Source: Microbacterium lemovicicum
GTDB taxonomy: Bacteria; Actinomycetota; Actinomycetes; Actinomycetales; Microbacteriaceae
DNA: 64,000 nucleotides
Assembly (NCBI RefSeq): GCF_003991875.1
Contig: NZ_CP031423.1
Span: 2,666,001 to 2,730,000 of the forward strand
Direction of reading: 5' to 3'
Shown here: one piece after another, positions 9,308-17,634 of the stretch
How positions within the stretch are numbered: the first letter of the stretch is position 1
Layout: the number at the start of each line of letters is the position of its first letter
The notes under the pieces: model-generated
What the model saw: the letters and a program-made list of their open reading frames with translations, nothing else
What the model was told of the DNA's origin: nothing
Databases searched by the model: none
Made by a program: the position numbers and the translations under genes

Positions 9308-10342
9308 GTGCGGGCCGTTCTGATCGAGGAGTTCGGGCGGACGCCGGTGACCGTCGAGCTGCCGGATGCCGTCTGCCCGCCCACCGGCGCGGTCGTGCGG
9401 GTCATGGCGACCGGCGTGTGCCGCAGCGACTGGCACGCGTGGAAGGGCCATGACTCGTCGGTGCGCGCGCCGTACGTCCCCGGACACGAGTTCGCGGGGG
9501 TCGTCGCGCGCGTCGGCGCCGAGGTCACGGGCTTCCGGCCCGGCGACCGCGTCACGGCGCCGTTCGTCTTCGCGTGCGGTGACTGCGAGCAGTGCCGCAC
9601 CGGCGATCAGCAGGTCTGCGCCCGACAGGAGCAGCCCGGCTTCACCGTCGCGGGCTCCTTCGCCGACGAGGTGACGGTGCTCGACGCCGAGGTGAACCTC
9701 GTCGCGCTTCCGGACGAGGTGGACTTCGTGGATGCTGCGGGTCTCGGCTGCCGGTTCGCCACCGCCTACCGCGCGGTGCGCACGCGCGGGCGCGTGCAGA
9801 GCGGCGAATGGGTCGCCGTGCACGGCTGCGGCGGTGTCGGGCTGTCGGCGATCCTCATCGCGCGGGCGGCGGGCGCCCGCGTCGTCGCGGTCGACGTCTC
9901 ACCGGCCGCACGGGCTGCGGCCGAGGCGCTCGGCGCCGTCGCGCTCGCGCCGTCGACCGACACGGCAGGTGCCGTCCGCGCCCTCACCGACGGCGGGGCG
10001 CACCTGTCGCTCGACGCCTTCGGCAGCGCCGAGACCAGCATCGCCTCGGTCCTGTCGCTGCGCCCGCGCGGGCGACACGTGCAGGTCGGACTGCTCCTGG
10101 ACGCGGATGCGACGCCGGCGATGCCGATGGGGCAGGTGATCGCTCACGAGCTCGACCTCCTCGGCAGCCACGGCATGAGCGCCCGCGACTACCCGTCGAT
10201 GCTCACCGATATCGCCGACGGCAGGCTCGACCCGGCCCTGACGCGCGGCCGCGTCATCGGCTTCGACGAGCTCCCCGCCGCACTGGCGGAGATGGACGAC
10301 CCCCGGCGTGCGCCGGGCATGCTCGTGGCCGTCCGGGCCTGA
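9308..10342 (+). CDS. Zinc-dependent alcohol dehydrogenase family protein
   Basis: 344-aa medium-chain dehydrogenase. Catalytic zinc ligands are visible: Cys in GVCRSDWHAW, His in GHEFAG and Cys in GLGCRFATAY. The four structural-zinc cysteines are in CGDCEQCRTGDQQVC, and a Rossmann GCGGVGLSA near residue 177 binds NAD(P). It should oxidise an alcohol or reduce an aldehyde; the substrate is unknown. The start is GTG with no strong ribosome-binding site, 9 nt after the aminotransferase stop, so the gene is probably co-transcribed with it. Its last codons and stop lie inside a 15-bp tandem repeat. Confidence 0.92.
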   Translation: MRAVLIEEFGRTPVTVELPDAVCPPTGAVVRVMATGVCRSDWHAWKGHDSSVRAPYVPGHEFAGVVARVGAEVTGFRPGDRVTAPFVFACGDCEQCRTGDQQVCARQEQPGFTVAGSFADEVTVLDAEVNLVALPDEVDFVDAAGLGCRFATAYRAVRTRGRVQSGEWVAVHGCGGVGLSAILIARAAGARVVAVDVSPAARAAAEALGAVALAPSTDTAGAVRALTDGGAHLSLDAFGSAETSIASVLSLRPRGRHVQVGLLLDADATPAMPMGQVIAHELDLLGSHGMSARDYPSMLTDIADGRLDPALTRGRVIGFDELPAALAEMDDPRRAPGMLVAVRA

Positions 10343-10414
10343 GCCGTCCAGCACTGAGCCGTCCAGCACTGAGCCGTCCGGGCCTGAGCCGTCCGGGCCT
10401 GAGCCGCCCGGCCT
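10328..10414. repeat. 15-bp tandem repeat spanning a stop codon
   Basis: Five near-identical 15-bp units (gccgtccgggcctga or gccgtccagcactga) start at 10328, 10343, 10358, 10373 and 10388, and a degenerate partial copy starts at 10403. Every full unit ends in TGA in the frame of the dehydrogenase gene, so the first TGA is its stop and the rest are repeated in-frame stops. The array lies between convergent genes (dehydrogenase and murB). Such arrays grow and shrink by slippage. Confidence 0.9.
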
Positions 10415-10447
10415 CGCAGACCGGGTCGCCGACGCGCGGCGCCGGAC

Positions 10448-11584
10448 TCAGAGCTCGACGCCGACCAGCACCGGCTCCGGCTGCAGGATGAGCCCGAACT
10501 CGGAGAGCACGCGCCCCTGGATGAAGCGCGCCAGCTCGGCGAGCTCGGCGGCGGTCGCTCCCCCGCGGTTGGTGAGGGCGAGGGCGTGCTTGGTCGACAG
10601 CGCCGCGCGGGAGCGGGGCAGCCGGAAGCCCTTGCGGAGCCCGGCGTTCTCGATGAGCCAGGCGGCGCTCACCTTCACCTCGGTGCGGTACTCCGGCGCG
10701 GCGGGCAGATACCCGTCCCAGGCGGCCAGCGGGATGACCGTGACCGGGTCGTCGGGAGGCGTCAACGGCCACCGCGGGCACGCGTCGGGCAGCGTCCGCG
10801 CGAAGGAGTCCGACACGATCGCGTTCTGGAAGAACGAGCCGGCGCTGCGGGTGTCGGGGTCGTCGGGGTCGAGCACCATGCCCTTGCGCGCGCGCGTCTG
10901 CAGGACGTGATCGCGGATCCAGGCGACGGAGACGGATGCCTCGGGCCCGAGTCCGAGCGCGGTGCGCAGCTGGTCGCCGGCGACGGCCCGCTCGGCCGAG
11001 CCCACCTCGACCAGTTCGAGCGTGACCGACAGGATGACGGCCGACCGCTGCGCCACCGAGCCGTGGTGCTGCTTGAGCACCGATGTGCGGAAACCCAGTC
11101 CGAGCTCGGCGGCGGTCACGGTGGAGACGTCACCGGTCTCCTCGTCGAGCAGCTCGACCTCGACCAGCGTGTCGGCGATCTCCTGCCCGTAGGCGCCGAT
11201 GTTCTGCACGGGGGCGGCACCCACCGTGCCCGGGATGCCCGCCATCGCCTCGATGCCGGCCAGTCCCGCCTCAACGGAGAAGGCGACCAGGTCGTCCCAC
11301 GAGTGGCCCGCCTCGACGCGGAGACGGACGCGACCGGGTGTCGGCGACGGCATCCGCTCGATCCCCCGCGTCAGGATCCGCACGACCGTGCCGTCGAACG
11401 GCTCGTCGCCGACGAAGAGGTTGGAACCCCCGCCGAGCACGAGCCAGTCGTCGCCCCCAGCCCAGGTGCGACGGAGACCGTCGACGAGATCGTCGCGCGT
11501 GTGCGCGTCGATCATGCGCGCGGGCGCGCCGCCCGTCTGCAGCGTGGTCAGCTGCGACAGCGGCACGGGCGTCACCTCGGTCAT
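10448..11584 (-). CDS. murB: UDP-N-acetylmuramate dehydrogenase
   Basis: MurB reduces UDP-GlcNAc-enolpyruvate to UDP-MurNAc with FAD and NADPH, the second committed step of peptidoglycan synthesis in the cytoplasm. The 378-aa protein starts with TTLQTGGAPA, has the FAD-binding LGGGSNLFVGD near 50 and GIPGTVGAAPVQNIGAYGQE near 125, and the catalytic serine region SAGSFFQNA near 265. It belongs to the longer type I form. Two MaoC dehydratase genes lie 13 nt upstream on the same strand, and the three may form an operon. Confidence 0.95.
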   Translation of the reverse strand: MTEVTPVPLSQLTTLQTGGAPARMIDAHTRDDLVDGLRRTWAGGDDWLVLGGGSNLFVGDEPFDGTVVRILTRGIERMPSPTPGRVRLRVEAGHSWDDLVAFSVEAGLAGIEAMAGIPGTVGAAPVQNIGAYGQEIADTLVEVELLDEETGDVSTVTAAELGLGFRTSVLKQHHGSVAQRSAVILSVTLELVEVGSAERAVAGDQLRTALGLGPEASVSVAWIRDHVLQTRARKGMVLDPDDPDTRSAGSFFQNAIVSDSFARTLPDACPRWPLTPPDDPVTVIPLAAWDGYLPAAPEYRTEVKVSAAWLIENAGLRKGFRLPRSRAALSTKHALALTNRGGATAAELAELARFIQGRVLSEFGLILQPEPVLVGVEL

Positions 11585-11597
11585 GGAAGGGGCGCGC

Positions 11598-12005
11598 TCA
11601 GACGAGGCGGACGCGAGCCTGGGCCTTGCCCAGCACCGTCGCTCCGGCCGCGGTCACCGTCAGATCGATGCGCGCCGTCTCGTCGTCGACGGCGCCGACG
11701 GTGGCGACCACGTGCAGGTCGGCGCCGTCGACCGGGTCGACCACCACGGGTCGCGTGAAGCGCACGCCGTACTCCGCGACGCGGCCGGTGTCCGCCAGCC
11801 ACGGTCCGAGGGTCGCGACCGCCAGACCCATCGTCAGCATGCCGTGGGCGAGCACGCCGGGCAGGCCGACCTCGGCGGCGACGTCGTCGCGGTAGTGGAT
11901 CGGGTTGAAGTCGCCGGACGCGCCGGCGTAGCGCACGAGCGACTCCCGGGTGAGGTGCACGTCGCGCTCGGCGACGACCTCGCCCACGACGGGTGCGGCG
12001 GCCAT
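11598..12005 (-). CDS. MaoC-family dehydratase (hydratase-like, HadB type)
   Basis: 135-aa hot-dog-fold protein. It contains the hydratase-2 motif region YAGASGDFNPIHYRD (Asp and His of the catalytic dyad) at about residues 26-40 and a GMLTMGL helix. Such proteins hydrate or dehydrate (R)-3-hydroxyacyl thioesters. Its start overlaps the stop of the partner gene by one base (TGATG), so translation is coupled. In mycobacteria the HadA-HadB pair forms the 3-hydroxyacyl-ACP dehydratase; the same heterodimer is likely here, but a role in ordinary fatty acid synthesis versus another pathway cannot be told. Confidence 0.88.
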   Translation of the reverse strand: MAAAPVVGEVVAERDVHLTRESLVRYAGASGDFNPIHYRDDVAAEVGLPGVLAHGMLTMGLAVATLGPWLADTGRVAEYGVRFTRPVVVDPVDGADLHVVATVGAVDDETARIDLTVTAAGATVLGKAQARVRLV

Positions 12006-12451
12006 CAGGCGTCTCCTCCGACGACGAGGATCGATGTCGCCGTGACCACGTGCTCGCCGTCCGCGCCCACGATCTCGGCCTCGCTCGTCACCATGGCGTT
12101 GCCGCCGACCGCGCGCACGGAGCGCACGTGGAGGCGGGCGGTGAGCTCGTCACCGGCGACGATCGGCCGCGTGTAGCGGAACCGCTGCTCGCCGTGCAGC
12201 ACCCGCGAGAGCACGATCCCCGCGTCGGGGTCGGCCAGGAGCTGCTGGAGCGTCTGGTCCTGCACGACCATCGCGAAGGTCGGCGGCGCGACGACGTCGG
12301 CGTAGCCGAGGGCCTTCGCGGCGTCGGGGTCGTGGTGAATCGGAGCGTCGGCGAAGACGGCGCGGGCGAACTCGCGCACCTTCTCACGGCCGACCAGATA
12401 GGGCGACGTCGGGGGGAACTCGCGGTCCACGAGCTGGGGGTTGACCGGCAT
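12005..12451 (-). CDS. MaoC-family dehydratase N-terminal-type subunit (HadA/C type)
   Basis: 148-aa hot-dog protein of the FAS1-like dehydratase group (PYLVGREKVREFARAVFADA, then DVVAPPTFAMVVQ). These subunits lack the catalytic dyad and provide substrate binding for a MaoC partner. The partner gene overlaps its stop codon by one base. The gene appears leaderless: TAGACT lies exactly 6 nt before the ATG and there is no ribosome-binding site. Confidence 0.88.
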   Translation of the reverse strand: MPVNPQLVDREFPPTSPYLVGREKVREFARAVFADAPIHHDPDAAKALGYADVVAPPTFAMVVQDQTLQQLLADPDAGIVLSRVLHGEQRFRYTRPIVAGDELTARLHVRSVRAVGGNAMVTSEAEIVGADGEHVVTATSILVVGGDA

Positions 12452-12457
12452 CCGTCC

Positions 12458-12463
12458 AGTCTA
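12458..12463 (-). promoter_or_regulatory. -10 box for the MaoC-MaoC-murB transcript (leaderless)
   Basis: On the minus strand TAGACT is followed by 6 nt and the ATG at 12451. The box lies right beside the terminator hairpin of the upstream TauE operon. Confidence 0.6.
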
Positions 12464-12497
12464 CCGACGGCCCCGGACGACGACCCCGGGCCGTCGG
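12464..12497 (-). terminator. Terminator-like hairpin after the TauE/SafE gene
   Basis: CCGACGGCCC (12464-12473) and GGGCCGTCGG (12488-12497) form a 10-bp perfect stem 17 nt after the permease stop codon. There is no T run. Confidence 0.5.
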
Positions 12498-12514
12498 CGT
12501 ACCCGCGCCGGCGC

Positions 12515-13327
12515 TCAGGACTTCCGCGACCGCACCGCGCGCACCGTCATCTGGGTGGCGATGAAGACGAGGAACGCGGCGAAGAGGATGTTGGCGGCCA
12601 GCGGGTCGAGCAGGGTCGCGAACAGCGCCCCGAGGGCGGTGGTCGTGCAGGCGGCGAGGCCCACCAGCACCGCCGCGAGGAGGTCGACATTGCCGCGTCG
12701 CAGGTTGCCGACCGTGCCCGAGATCGCGGTGGGGATCATCATGAGCAGCGAGGTGCCCTTGGCGATCAGGTCGCTCGTGTCGAACAGCAGCATGAGCGCC
12801 GGCACGACGACGATGCCGCCGCCCACCCCGAGAAGCCCCGCCAGCACCCCCGTGATGAGACCGAGCACCACGAGACCGACGATGGTCCAGAGGGTGAGCT
12901 CCAGCACAGCGTCGCGCGAGGGGACGATGAGGAAGAGGCTGACGATCACGGCGAGCAGGAACGCGACGAAGGCCAGGCGCAGCGCGAACTGCGAGACCTT
13001 CGGCAGGAGCCAGGTGCCGATCTGCGCTCCGACGACGGCGCCGGCGGCGAGGATGAGCGCGGGGATCCAGGCCACCGAGCCGTGCACGGCGTAGGAGATG
13101 ACGCCCACGGTGGCGGTCGGGACGATCGCCGCGAGCGACGTGCCGGCGGCGAGCCGCTGGTCGAAGCCGAGGATCAGCACGAGGAGCGGCACGATGACCG
13201 TGCCGCCGCCGACGCCGAAGAGGCCCGACATGAGGCCGGCGAGCAGCCCCACGCCGATGCAGGTGATGACGAATCGGGGCGTGCGCGCCGGACGACCGGC
13301 CGCGGCGGGAGTCGGGGCGGCGCTCAC
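12515..13327 (-). CDS. TauE/SafE-family membrane permease
   Basis: About 270 aa with roughly eight hydrophobic segments. The two family signature repeats are plain: GLMSGLFGVGGGTVIVPLL near residue 32 and GVLAGLLGVGGGIVVVPAL near 165. Members export sulfite, sulfoacetate or related organosulfur anions, or are of unknown specificity. The GTG start at 13327 overlaps the upstream stop by 4 nt (GTGA). The frame stays open upstream but runs through other genes, so I reject longer versions. The substrate is unknown. Confidence 0.9.
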   Translation of the reverse strand: MSAAPTPAAAGRPARTPRFVITCIGVGLLAGLMSGLFGVGGGTVIVPLLVLILGFDQRLAAGTSLAAIVPTATVGVISYAVHGSVAWIPALILAAGAVVGAQIGTWLLPKVSQFALRLAFVAFLLAVIVSLFLIVPSRDAVLELTLWTIVGLVVLGLITGVLAGLLGVGGGIVVVPALMLLFDTSDLIAKGTSLLMMIPTAISGTVGNLRRGNVDLLAAVLVGLAACTTTALGALFATLLDPLAANILFAAFLVFIATQMTVRAVRSRKS

Positions 13328-13908
13328 TGGAGACCGTCGATGACCCACGCGTCGCCGTCCTGGACGAGGACGTAGCGGTAGGCGTAGGAGCCGGGCCCGG
13401 CCTCCTCGTCGGCGGCGTCGGTGTAGGTCTCCGTCGTGTCGACGGTGATCGTGTCGCCGTCGGCGGTGACGTCGTCCACGGCCACGGTGTAGTCGATCAC
13501 CGAGTCCTGGAAGTTCTCCGACGTCGCCTCGAAGGTCTCGCAGTCGGCCAGCTCGTTCGAGGTGCGGAAGTCCGCCGACGTGACCGCGAAGAACTCGTCG
13601 CAGTCCGCCGTCTGCCAGGCGTCGTCGTAGCCCTGGACGGCGGCGACGGCGGCATCCTGATCGGAGTCCGCTCCGCCGCCCGCGAGGAGACCGATGACGA
13701 GCGGTATCACCGTGAACGCGACCACGATGAACCCGAGGACGACGACGCCGATGACCACCCACAGGATCCAGAGCTTGGAGGCCGGCTTCTGCGCGGGGGC
13801 GGATGCCGCGGCATCCGGAGCGTGCACGTGCTCCGTCCAGCGCTCGCCGTCCCACCAGCGCACGGAGCCGTGCGCGTCGTCGTACCAGCCGGGGGGTGTC
13901 GTGGTCAT
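13324..13908 (-). CDS. DUF2510 membrane-anchored protein
   Basis: 194 aa. Residues 1-30 are a DUF2510 module (PPGWYDDAHGSVRWWDGERW), common in actinobacterial membrane proteins. Then come an Ala/Pro linker, one transmembrane helix (about 48-70) and an acidic extracytoplasmic domain of about 120 aa that resembles NTF2-like domains by its pattern (AVAAVQGYDDAWQTADCDEFF). Two cysteines in that domain may form a disulfide. Function is unknown. A GGAGG ribosome-binding site precedes the ATG. It is translationally coupled to the TauE/SafE gene. Confidence 0.8.
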   Translation of the reverse strand: MTTTPPGWYDDAHGSVRWWDGERWTEHVHAPDAAASAPAQKPASKLWILWVVIGVVVLGFIVVAFTVIPLVIGLLAGGGADSDQDAAVAAVQGYDDAWQTADCDEFFAVTSADFRTSNELADCETFEATSENFQDSVIDYTVAVDDVTADGDTITVDTTETYTDAADEEAGPGSYAYRYVLVQDGDAWVIDGLQ

Positions 13909-13986
13909 GACCGCCTGCCTCCTGATGCGACGACCGGATATCGCCGACGGTCAGCCTATCGCCGCATCGAGGCCCGCCGACGCGCG

Positions 13987-14021
13987 CGCGACCGCCCGCC
14001 GACGGATCGTCGGCGGGCGGT
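13987..14021 (-). terminator. Strong hairpin terminator of the isomerase operon
   Basis: 16-bp perfect inverted repeat (13987-14002 with 14006-14021) with a 3-nt loop, 10 nt after the stop codon of the sugar isomerase gene. Confidence 0.65.
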
Positions 14022-14031
14022 CGAGGCGACG

Positions 14032-15033
14032 TCAGCGGGCGCTGAAAGCGGCGTCGAAAGCGGCCGTCGGGGCTGCGAACGCGTTGCGCCGGACGAACTC
14101 CAGCGCCTCCGGAGCGCCGAGGAGCCGGTCCATCCCCGCGTCCTCCCACTCGACCGAGATGGGACCGTCGTAGCCGATGGCGTTCAGGGCGCGGAACGAC
14201 TCCTCCCACGGCACGTCCCCTCGCCCCGTCGACACGAAGTCCCAGCCGCGACGCAGATCCGCCCACGCCAGGTGGGATCCGAGCCGGCCGTTGCGCCCGT
14301 TGCCGACGTTGAGCTTCACGTCCTTGCAGTCCACGTGGTAGATCAGGTCCGTGAACTCGAGGATGAAGTCCACCGGGTCGAGCTGCTGCCACATGAAGTG
14401 CGACGGATCCCAGTTCAGGCCGAACGCCGGGCGGTGGCCGATGGCCTCCAGCGTTCGGACGGTGGTCCAGTAGTCGTAGGCGATCTCGCTGGGGTGCACC
14501 TCGTGGGCGAAGCGCACGCCGACCTCGTCGAAGACGTCGAGGATCGGGTTCCAGCGGTCGGCGAAGTCCTGGTAGCCGGCATCCACCGCCTCCTGCGAGA
14601 CCGGCGGGAACATCGCCACGTACTTCCAGATGCTCGACCCGGTGAAGCCGACCACGGTCTTCACCCCGAGCTTCGCGGCGAGACGAGCGGTGTTCTTCAT
14701 CTCCTCCGCGGCGCGCCGGCGCACGCCCTCGGGGTCGCCGTCACCCCACACTCGGTCGCTCAGGATGTCGCGGTGGCGGTGGTCGATCGGATCGTCGCAG
14801 ACGGCCTGGCCCTTGAGGTGGTTGGAGATCGCCCACACCTTGAGGCCATACCGCTCCAGCAGCTCGAGCTTCGCCTCCGCGTAGCCGGGCTCGTCCCAGC
14901 GCCACGGGTCGAGGTGATCTCCCCAGCACGCGAGCTCGAGCCCGTCATAGCCCCAGCCGGCGGCCAGGCGCGCCACCTCCTCGAGCGGGAGGTCGGCCCA
15001 CTGGCCGGTGAAGAGGGTGATCGGTCGCGCCAT
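14032..15033 (-). CDS. Sugar phosphate isomerase/epimerase (xylose-isomerase-like TIM barrel)
   Basis: 333-aa AP-endonuclease-2/xylose-isomerase-like TIM barrel. Metal-binding positions can be seen: Glu in [24 protein letters not shown] and the late ISVEWEDAG. Proteins of this group isomerise or epimerise sugars, inositol derivatives or keto-acids in the cytoplasm. AAGGA lies 8 nt before the ATG at 15033. The gene ends an operon whose other members are a Gfo/Idh/MocA dehydrogenase and a sugar-binding lipoprotein, an arrangement seen in inositol-like and oxidised-sugar catabolism. The actual substrate is not known. Confidence 0.87.
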   Translation of the reverse strand: MARPITLFTGQWADLPLEEVARLAAGWGYDGLELACWGDHLDPWRWDEPGYAEAKLELLERYGLKVWAISNHLKGQAVCDDPIDHRHRDILSDRVWGDGDPEGVRRRAAEEMKNTARLAAKLGVKTVVGFTGSSIWKYVAMFPPVSQEAVDAGYQDFADRWNPILDVFDEVGVRFAHEVHPSEIAYDYWTTVRTLEAIGHRPAFGLNWDPSHFMWQQLDPVDFILEFTDLIYHVDCKDVKLNVGNGRNGRLGSHLAWADLRRGWDFVSTGRGDVPWEESFRALNAIGYDGPISVEWEDAGMDRLLGAPEALEFVRRNAFAAPTAAFDAAFSAR

Positions 15034-15092
15034 GAGGGATTCCTTCCGATTGCGGGGAGAGATGAGGAGAGCGGATGCTGCGGCGCGGCCGC

Positions 15093-16253
15093 TCAGTCGA
15101 CGGGCGTCCAGGCGCTGCCGGCCCCGGAGCTGCGCTGCACGGCGTCGAGCACCCGCTGCACGTGCAGGCCGTCGGCGAACGACGGACGGGGCTGCGTCCC
15201 GTCGGCGATGGCGACGACGAGATCGCGCACCTGGTGGCTGAAGCCGTGCTCGTAGCCGAGCATGTGACCCGTCGGCCACCACGGGGAGAGGTAGGGGTGG
15301 TCGTGCTCGGTCACGAGGATGCGCCGGAAGCCCTGCTCGGTGCCGGGCTGCGTCGCGTCGTAGAGCTCCAGCTCGTTGAGACGCTCGAGGTCGAACGACA
15401 GCGCGCCCAGCGATCCCGACACCTCGATGCGGAGCGCGTTCTTGCGACCCGTGCGGAAGCGGGTCGCCTCGAAGGAGGCGAGCGCACCGGACTCGAGCCG
15501 GCCGGTGAAGAGGGCGACGTCGTCGACGGTGACGGCGCCGCGCTCGGACGAGGCCGTGCCCGACAGGCCGACCCCCTCGCCCAGCAGCGGGCGCTCGGTG
15601 ACGAGGGTCTCGAGGATGCCCGAGACGGAGGTGAGGCGCTGGCCGGTGATGTACTCGGCGAGGTCCGCGGCGTGGGCGCCGATGTCGCCGAGGGCGCCGG
15701 AGCCCGCGCGGTCCTTCTGCAGGCGCCAGGTGAGGGGCGCGTCCGCGTCGGACAGCCAGTCCTGGAGGTACTCGGCGCGCACCTGGCGGATGTCGCCGAT
15801 GCGGCCGGCGGCCACGAGGTCACGGGCGAAGGTCGCCGCCGGCACACGGCGGTAGGTGAAGCCCACCATGGCGCGCACGCCGGATGCGGCGGCCGCGGCA
15901 TCCGTCATCTCCTGCGCCTCGGCCACCGTGTTGGCGAGGGGCTTCTCGCACAGGACGTGCTTGCCGGCGCGGAGAGCGGCGATCGCGATCTCGGCGTGCG
16001 TGTCGCCGGGCGTCACGATGTCGACCACGTCGATGTCGGGGCGCTCGATGACCTCGCGCCAGTCGGTCGCGGACTCGGCCCAGCCCCACTTCGCCGCCGA
16101 GGCGCGGACGCCGTCGGCGTCGCGGCCGACCACGACCTGCATGACCGGCTCGAGCGGGAGGTCGAAGAAGCGGGGGGCCACGCGCCACCCCTGCGAATGG
16201 GCGGCGCCCATGAAGCCGTGTCCGATCATGGCGATGCGGAGTTCGTCGGTCAT
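15093..16253 (-). CDS. Gfo/Idh/MocA-family oxidoreductase
   Basis: 386 aa with an N-terminal Rossmann domain ([18 protein letters not shown]) and the family's [11 protein letters not shown] motif near 97-107, whose Lys is catalytic. A C-terminal substrate-binding domain contains [13 protein letters not shown] with the expected active-site Asp and His. Such enzymes oxidise sugars or inositols with NAD(P). It lies between the binding-protein gene and the isomerase gene. With the isomerase, it probably makes a keto-sugar and then rearranges it. Confidence 0.9.
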   Translation of the reverse strand: MTDELRIAMIGHGFMGAAHSQGWRVAPRFFDLPLEPVMQVVVGRDADGVRASAAKWGWAESATDWREVIERPDIDVVDIVTPGDTHAEIAIAALRAGKHVLCEKPLANTVAEAQEMTDAAAAASGVRAMVGFTYRRVPAATFARDLVAAGRIGDIRQVRAEYLQDWLSDADAPLTWRLQKDRAGSGALGDIGAHAADLAEYITGQRLTSVSGILETLVTERPLLGEGVGLSGTASSERGAVTVDDVALFTGRLESGALASFEATRFRTGRKNALRIEVSGSLGALSFDLERLNELELYDATQPGTEQGFRRILVTEHDHPYLSPWWPTGHMLGYEHGFSHQVRDLVVAIADGTQPRPSFADGLHVQRVLDAVQRSSGAGSAWTPVD

Positions 16254-16275
16254 CGGGGCTCCTCTCGGGGATGAT

Positions 16276-16310
16276 GCGGGGCGCCCGTCCTGTCCGGACG
16301 GGCGCCCCGC
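16276..16310 (-). terminator. Hairpin after the sugar-binding protein gene
   Basis: 15-bp perfect stem (16276-16290 with 16296-16310), 7 nt after the binding-protein stop and 22 nt before the next start. It probably causes partial termination or 3' stabilisation, so the binding protein is made in excess over the two enzymes. Confidence 0.6.
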
Positions 16311-16317
16311 AGGTGGA

Positions 16318-17367
16318 TCAGGACTCGAACGCGAGGTCGATGAAGTCCGCGACGTTGTCCTTGGTCACGACGGGCGCGTCCAGCACGATGCGGTTCGGCA
16401 CGCTCGGGGTGATCAGGTCGCTCGCCGTCTTGCCCTGGGCGATGAGGCGCGCGAGCGCGATGCCGTCGGCGGCCTGCGTCGACGGGTAGATGATCGTCGC
16501 CTTCAGCACCGAGTCGTCGGCCTGGATGGCCTCCATGGCGTTCTTCGAGCCGGCACCGCCGACCATGATGAACTCGTCGCGACCCGCCGAGGTGATGGCG
16601 GCGAGCACTCCGATGCCCTGGTCGTCGTCGTGGTTCCAGATCGCGTCGATCTGCGGGTTCGCCGACAGCAGCTGCGAGGCCGCGGCCTCACCGCCCTGCA
16701 CGGTGAAGTCGGCCGCGACGCGGGCCGAGACGTCGAGTCCGCAGTCGCTCAGGGCGTCCTTGAACCCGGCCGAGCGGTCCTGCGTGAGCGGCAGGGAGTC
16801 GATGCCCGCGATCTCCGCCACGACGGCGCCCGGCTTGTCGCCGAGCTGCTCGCAGATGTAGGTGCCGGCGCTGACGCCCATGCCGTAGTTGTCGCCGAGA
16901 ACGGTGGAGCGGGCGGCGAACGGGCTGCTGAACTCCCGGTCGACGTTGATGACCGGGATGCCGGCCTGCATCGCCTTGATCGCGACCTCGGTGAGGGCGG
17001 CGCCGTCGCTCGGAAGCAGCACGATCGCGTCGACCTTGTCGTTGATGAAGGTCTCGACGGCGGCGATCTGGGCGGTGACGTCGTTCGTGCCCTCTGCGGC
17101 CTGCAGGGTGACGTCGGGATACTTCGCAGCGGCGGCCAGCGCGCCGGAGTTGATGGCGCCGAGCCAGCCGTGGTCGGCGGCCGGTCCGGAGAAGCCGATG
17201 GTGACCGTGTCTCCGGTCGCGGCGTTCTCCTCGCTGGTGGTGCCCTGGTCGACGCTCTCTTCGGCGCTGGTGCTTCCGGCCGTGCAGCCGGCCAGCAGGC
17301 CGACGGCGGCCAGCGCCGCGACTCCGGCGACGACGACGCGTGCGCGGTGGGTGCGCAGTGAACGCAT
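16318..17367 (-). CDS. RbsB-like sugar-binding lipoprotein
   Basis: 349-aa substrate-binding protein. The signal peptide ends with the lipobox LLAGCTAG. The mature part has the type 1 pattern: TIGFSGPAADHGWLGAINSG, DAIVLLPSDG, PVINVDREF, and NPQIDAIWNHDDDQGIGV at the hinge. GAGGAGGAAT is placed ideally before the ATG. It lies divergent from the ATPase and permease genes that must complete the transporter, an unusual split. The neighbouring dehydrogenase and isomerase indicate a sugar or inositol that is oxidised after uptake. Confidence 0.9.
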   Translation of the reverse strand: MRSLRTHRARVVVAGVAALAAVGLLAGCTAGSTSAEESVDQGTTSEENAATGDTVTIGFSGPAADHGWLGAINSGALAAAAKYPDVTLQAAEGTNDVTAQIAAVETFINDKVDAIVLLPSDGAALTEVAIKAMQAGIPVINVDREFSSPFAARSTVLGDNYGMGVSAGTYICEQLGDKPGAVVAEIAGIDSLPLTQDRSAGFKDALSDCGLDVSARVAADFTVQGGEAAASQLLSANPQIDAIWNHDDDQGIGVLAAITSAGRDEFIMVGGAGSKNAMEAIQADDSVLKATIIYPSTQAADGIALARLIAQGKTASDLITPSVPNRIVLDAPVVTKDNVADFIDLAFES

Positions 17368-17483
17368 GTGATTCCTCCTCGAATTGATGCGGGTAGCGGC
17401 CGCGGTGCCTCGGGAGAGCCTCGTACGCCCGTCCGGCCTCACTGCCAGGGTCAACGTAGCAGAACGAGTGTCCGAAGTGTCGT

Positions 17484-17507
17484 CTTTTGTCGTCGTCGGC
17501 GCAAAAG
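17484..17507. promoter_or_regulatory. Inverted repeat in the divergent sugar promoter region
   Basis: CTTTTG (17484-17489) and CAAAAG (17502-17507) are separated by 12 nt in the 267-bp region between the binding-protein and ATPase genes. It stands out as A/T-rich in a GC-rich setting and would suit a dimeric repressor such as the ROK protein encoded downstream. The pairing with that regulator is inferred. Confidence 0.4.
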
Positions 17508-17622
17508 TGATCCGTGTCCGGTTTTCGCGCGGAATCACGCGGATGTCCGGCGAGACACGTTTCGGGCCTCCAACGATGAAGACCCGAGGGGATCCGTCCC
17601 CACGGGGCCGCTGAGCGCGTGT

Positions 17623-17628
17623 TATGGT
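17623..17628 (+). promoter_or_regulatory. -10 box of the sugar ABC ATPase gene (leaderless)
   Basis: TATGGT is followed by exactly 6 nt and the GTG start; no ribosome-binding site is visible. Confidence 0.6.
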
Positions 17629-17634
17629 CACGTC

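Noticed and set aside
6210..9823. Two long minus-strand open frames opposite the flavoprotein, aminotransferase and dehydrogenase genes
   Set aside because: Shadows of three clear plus-strand enzymes; no domain in the minus-strand translation.
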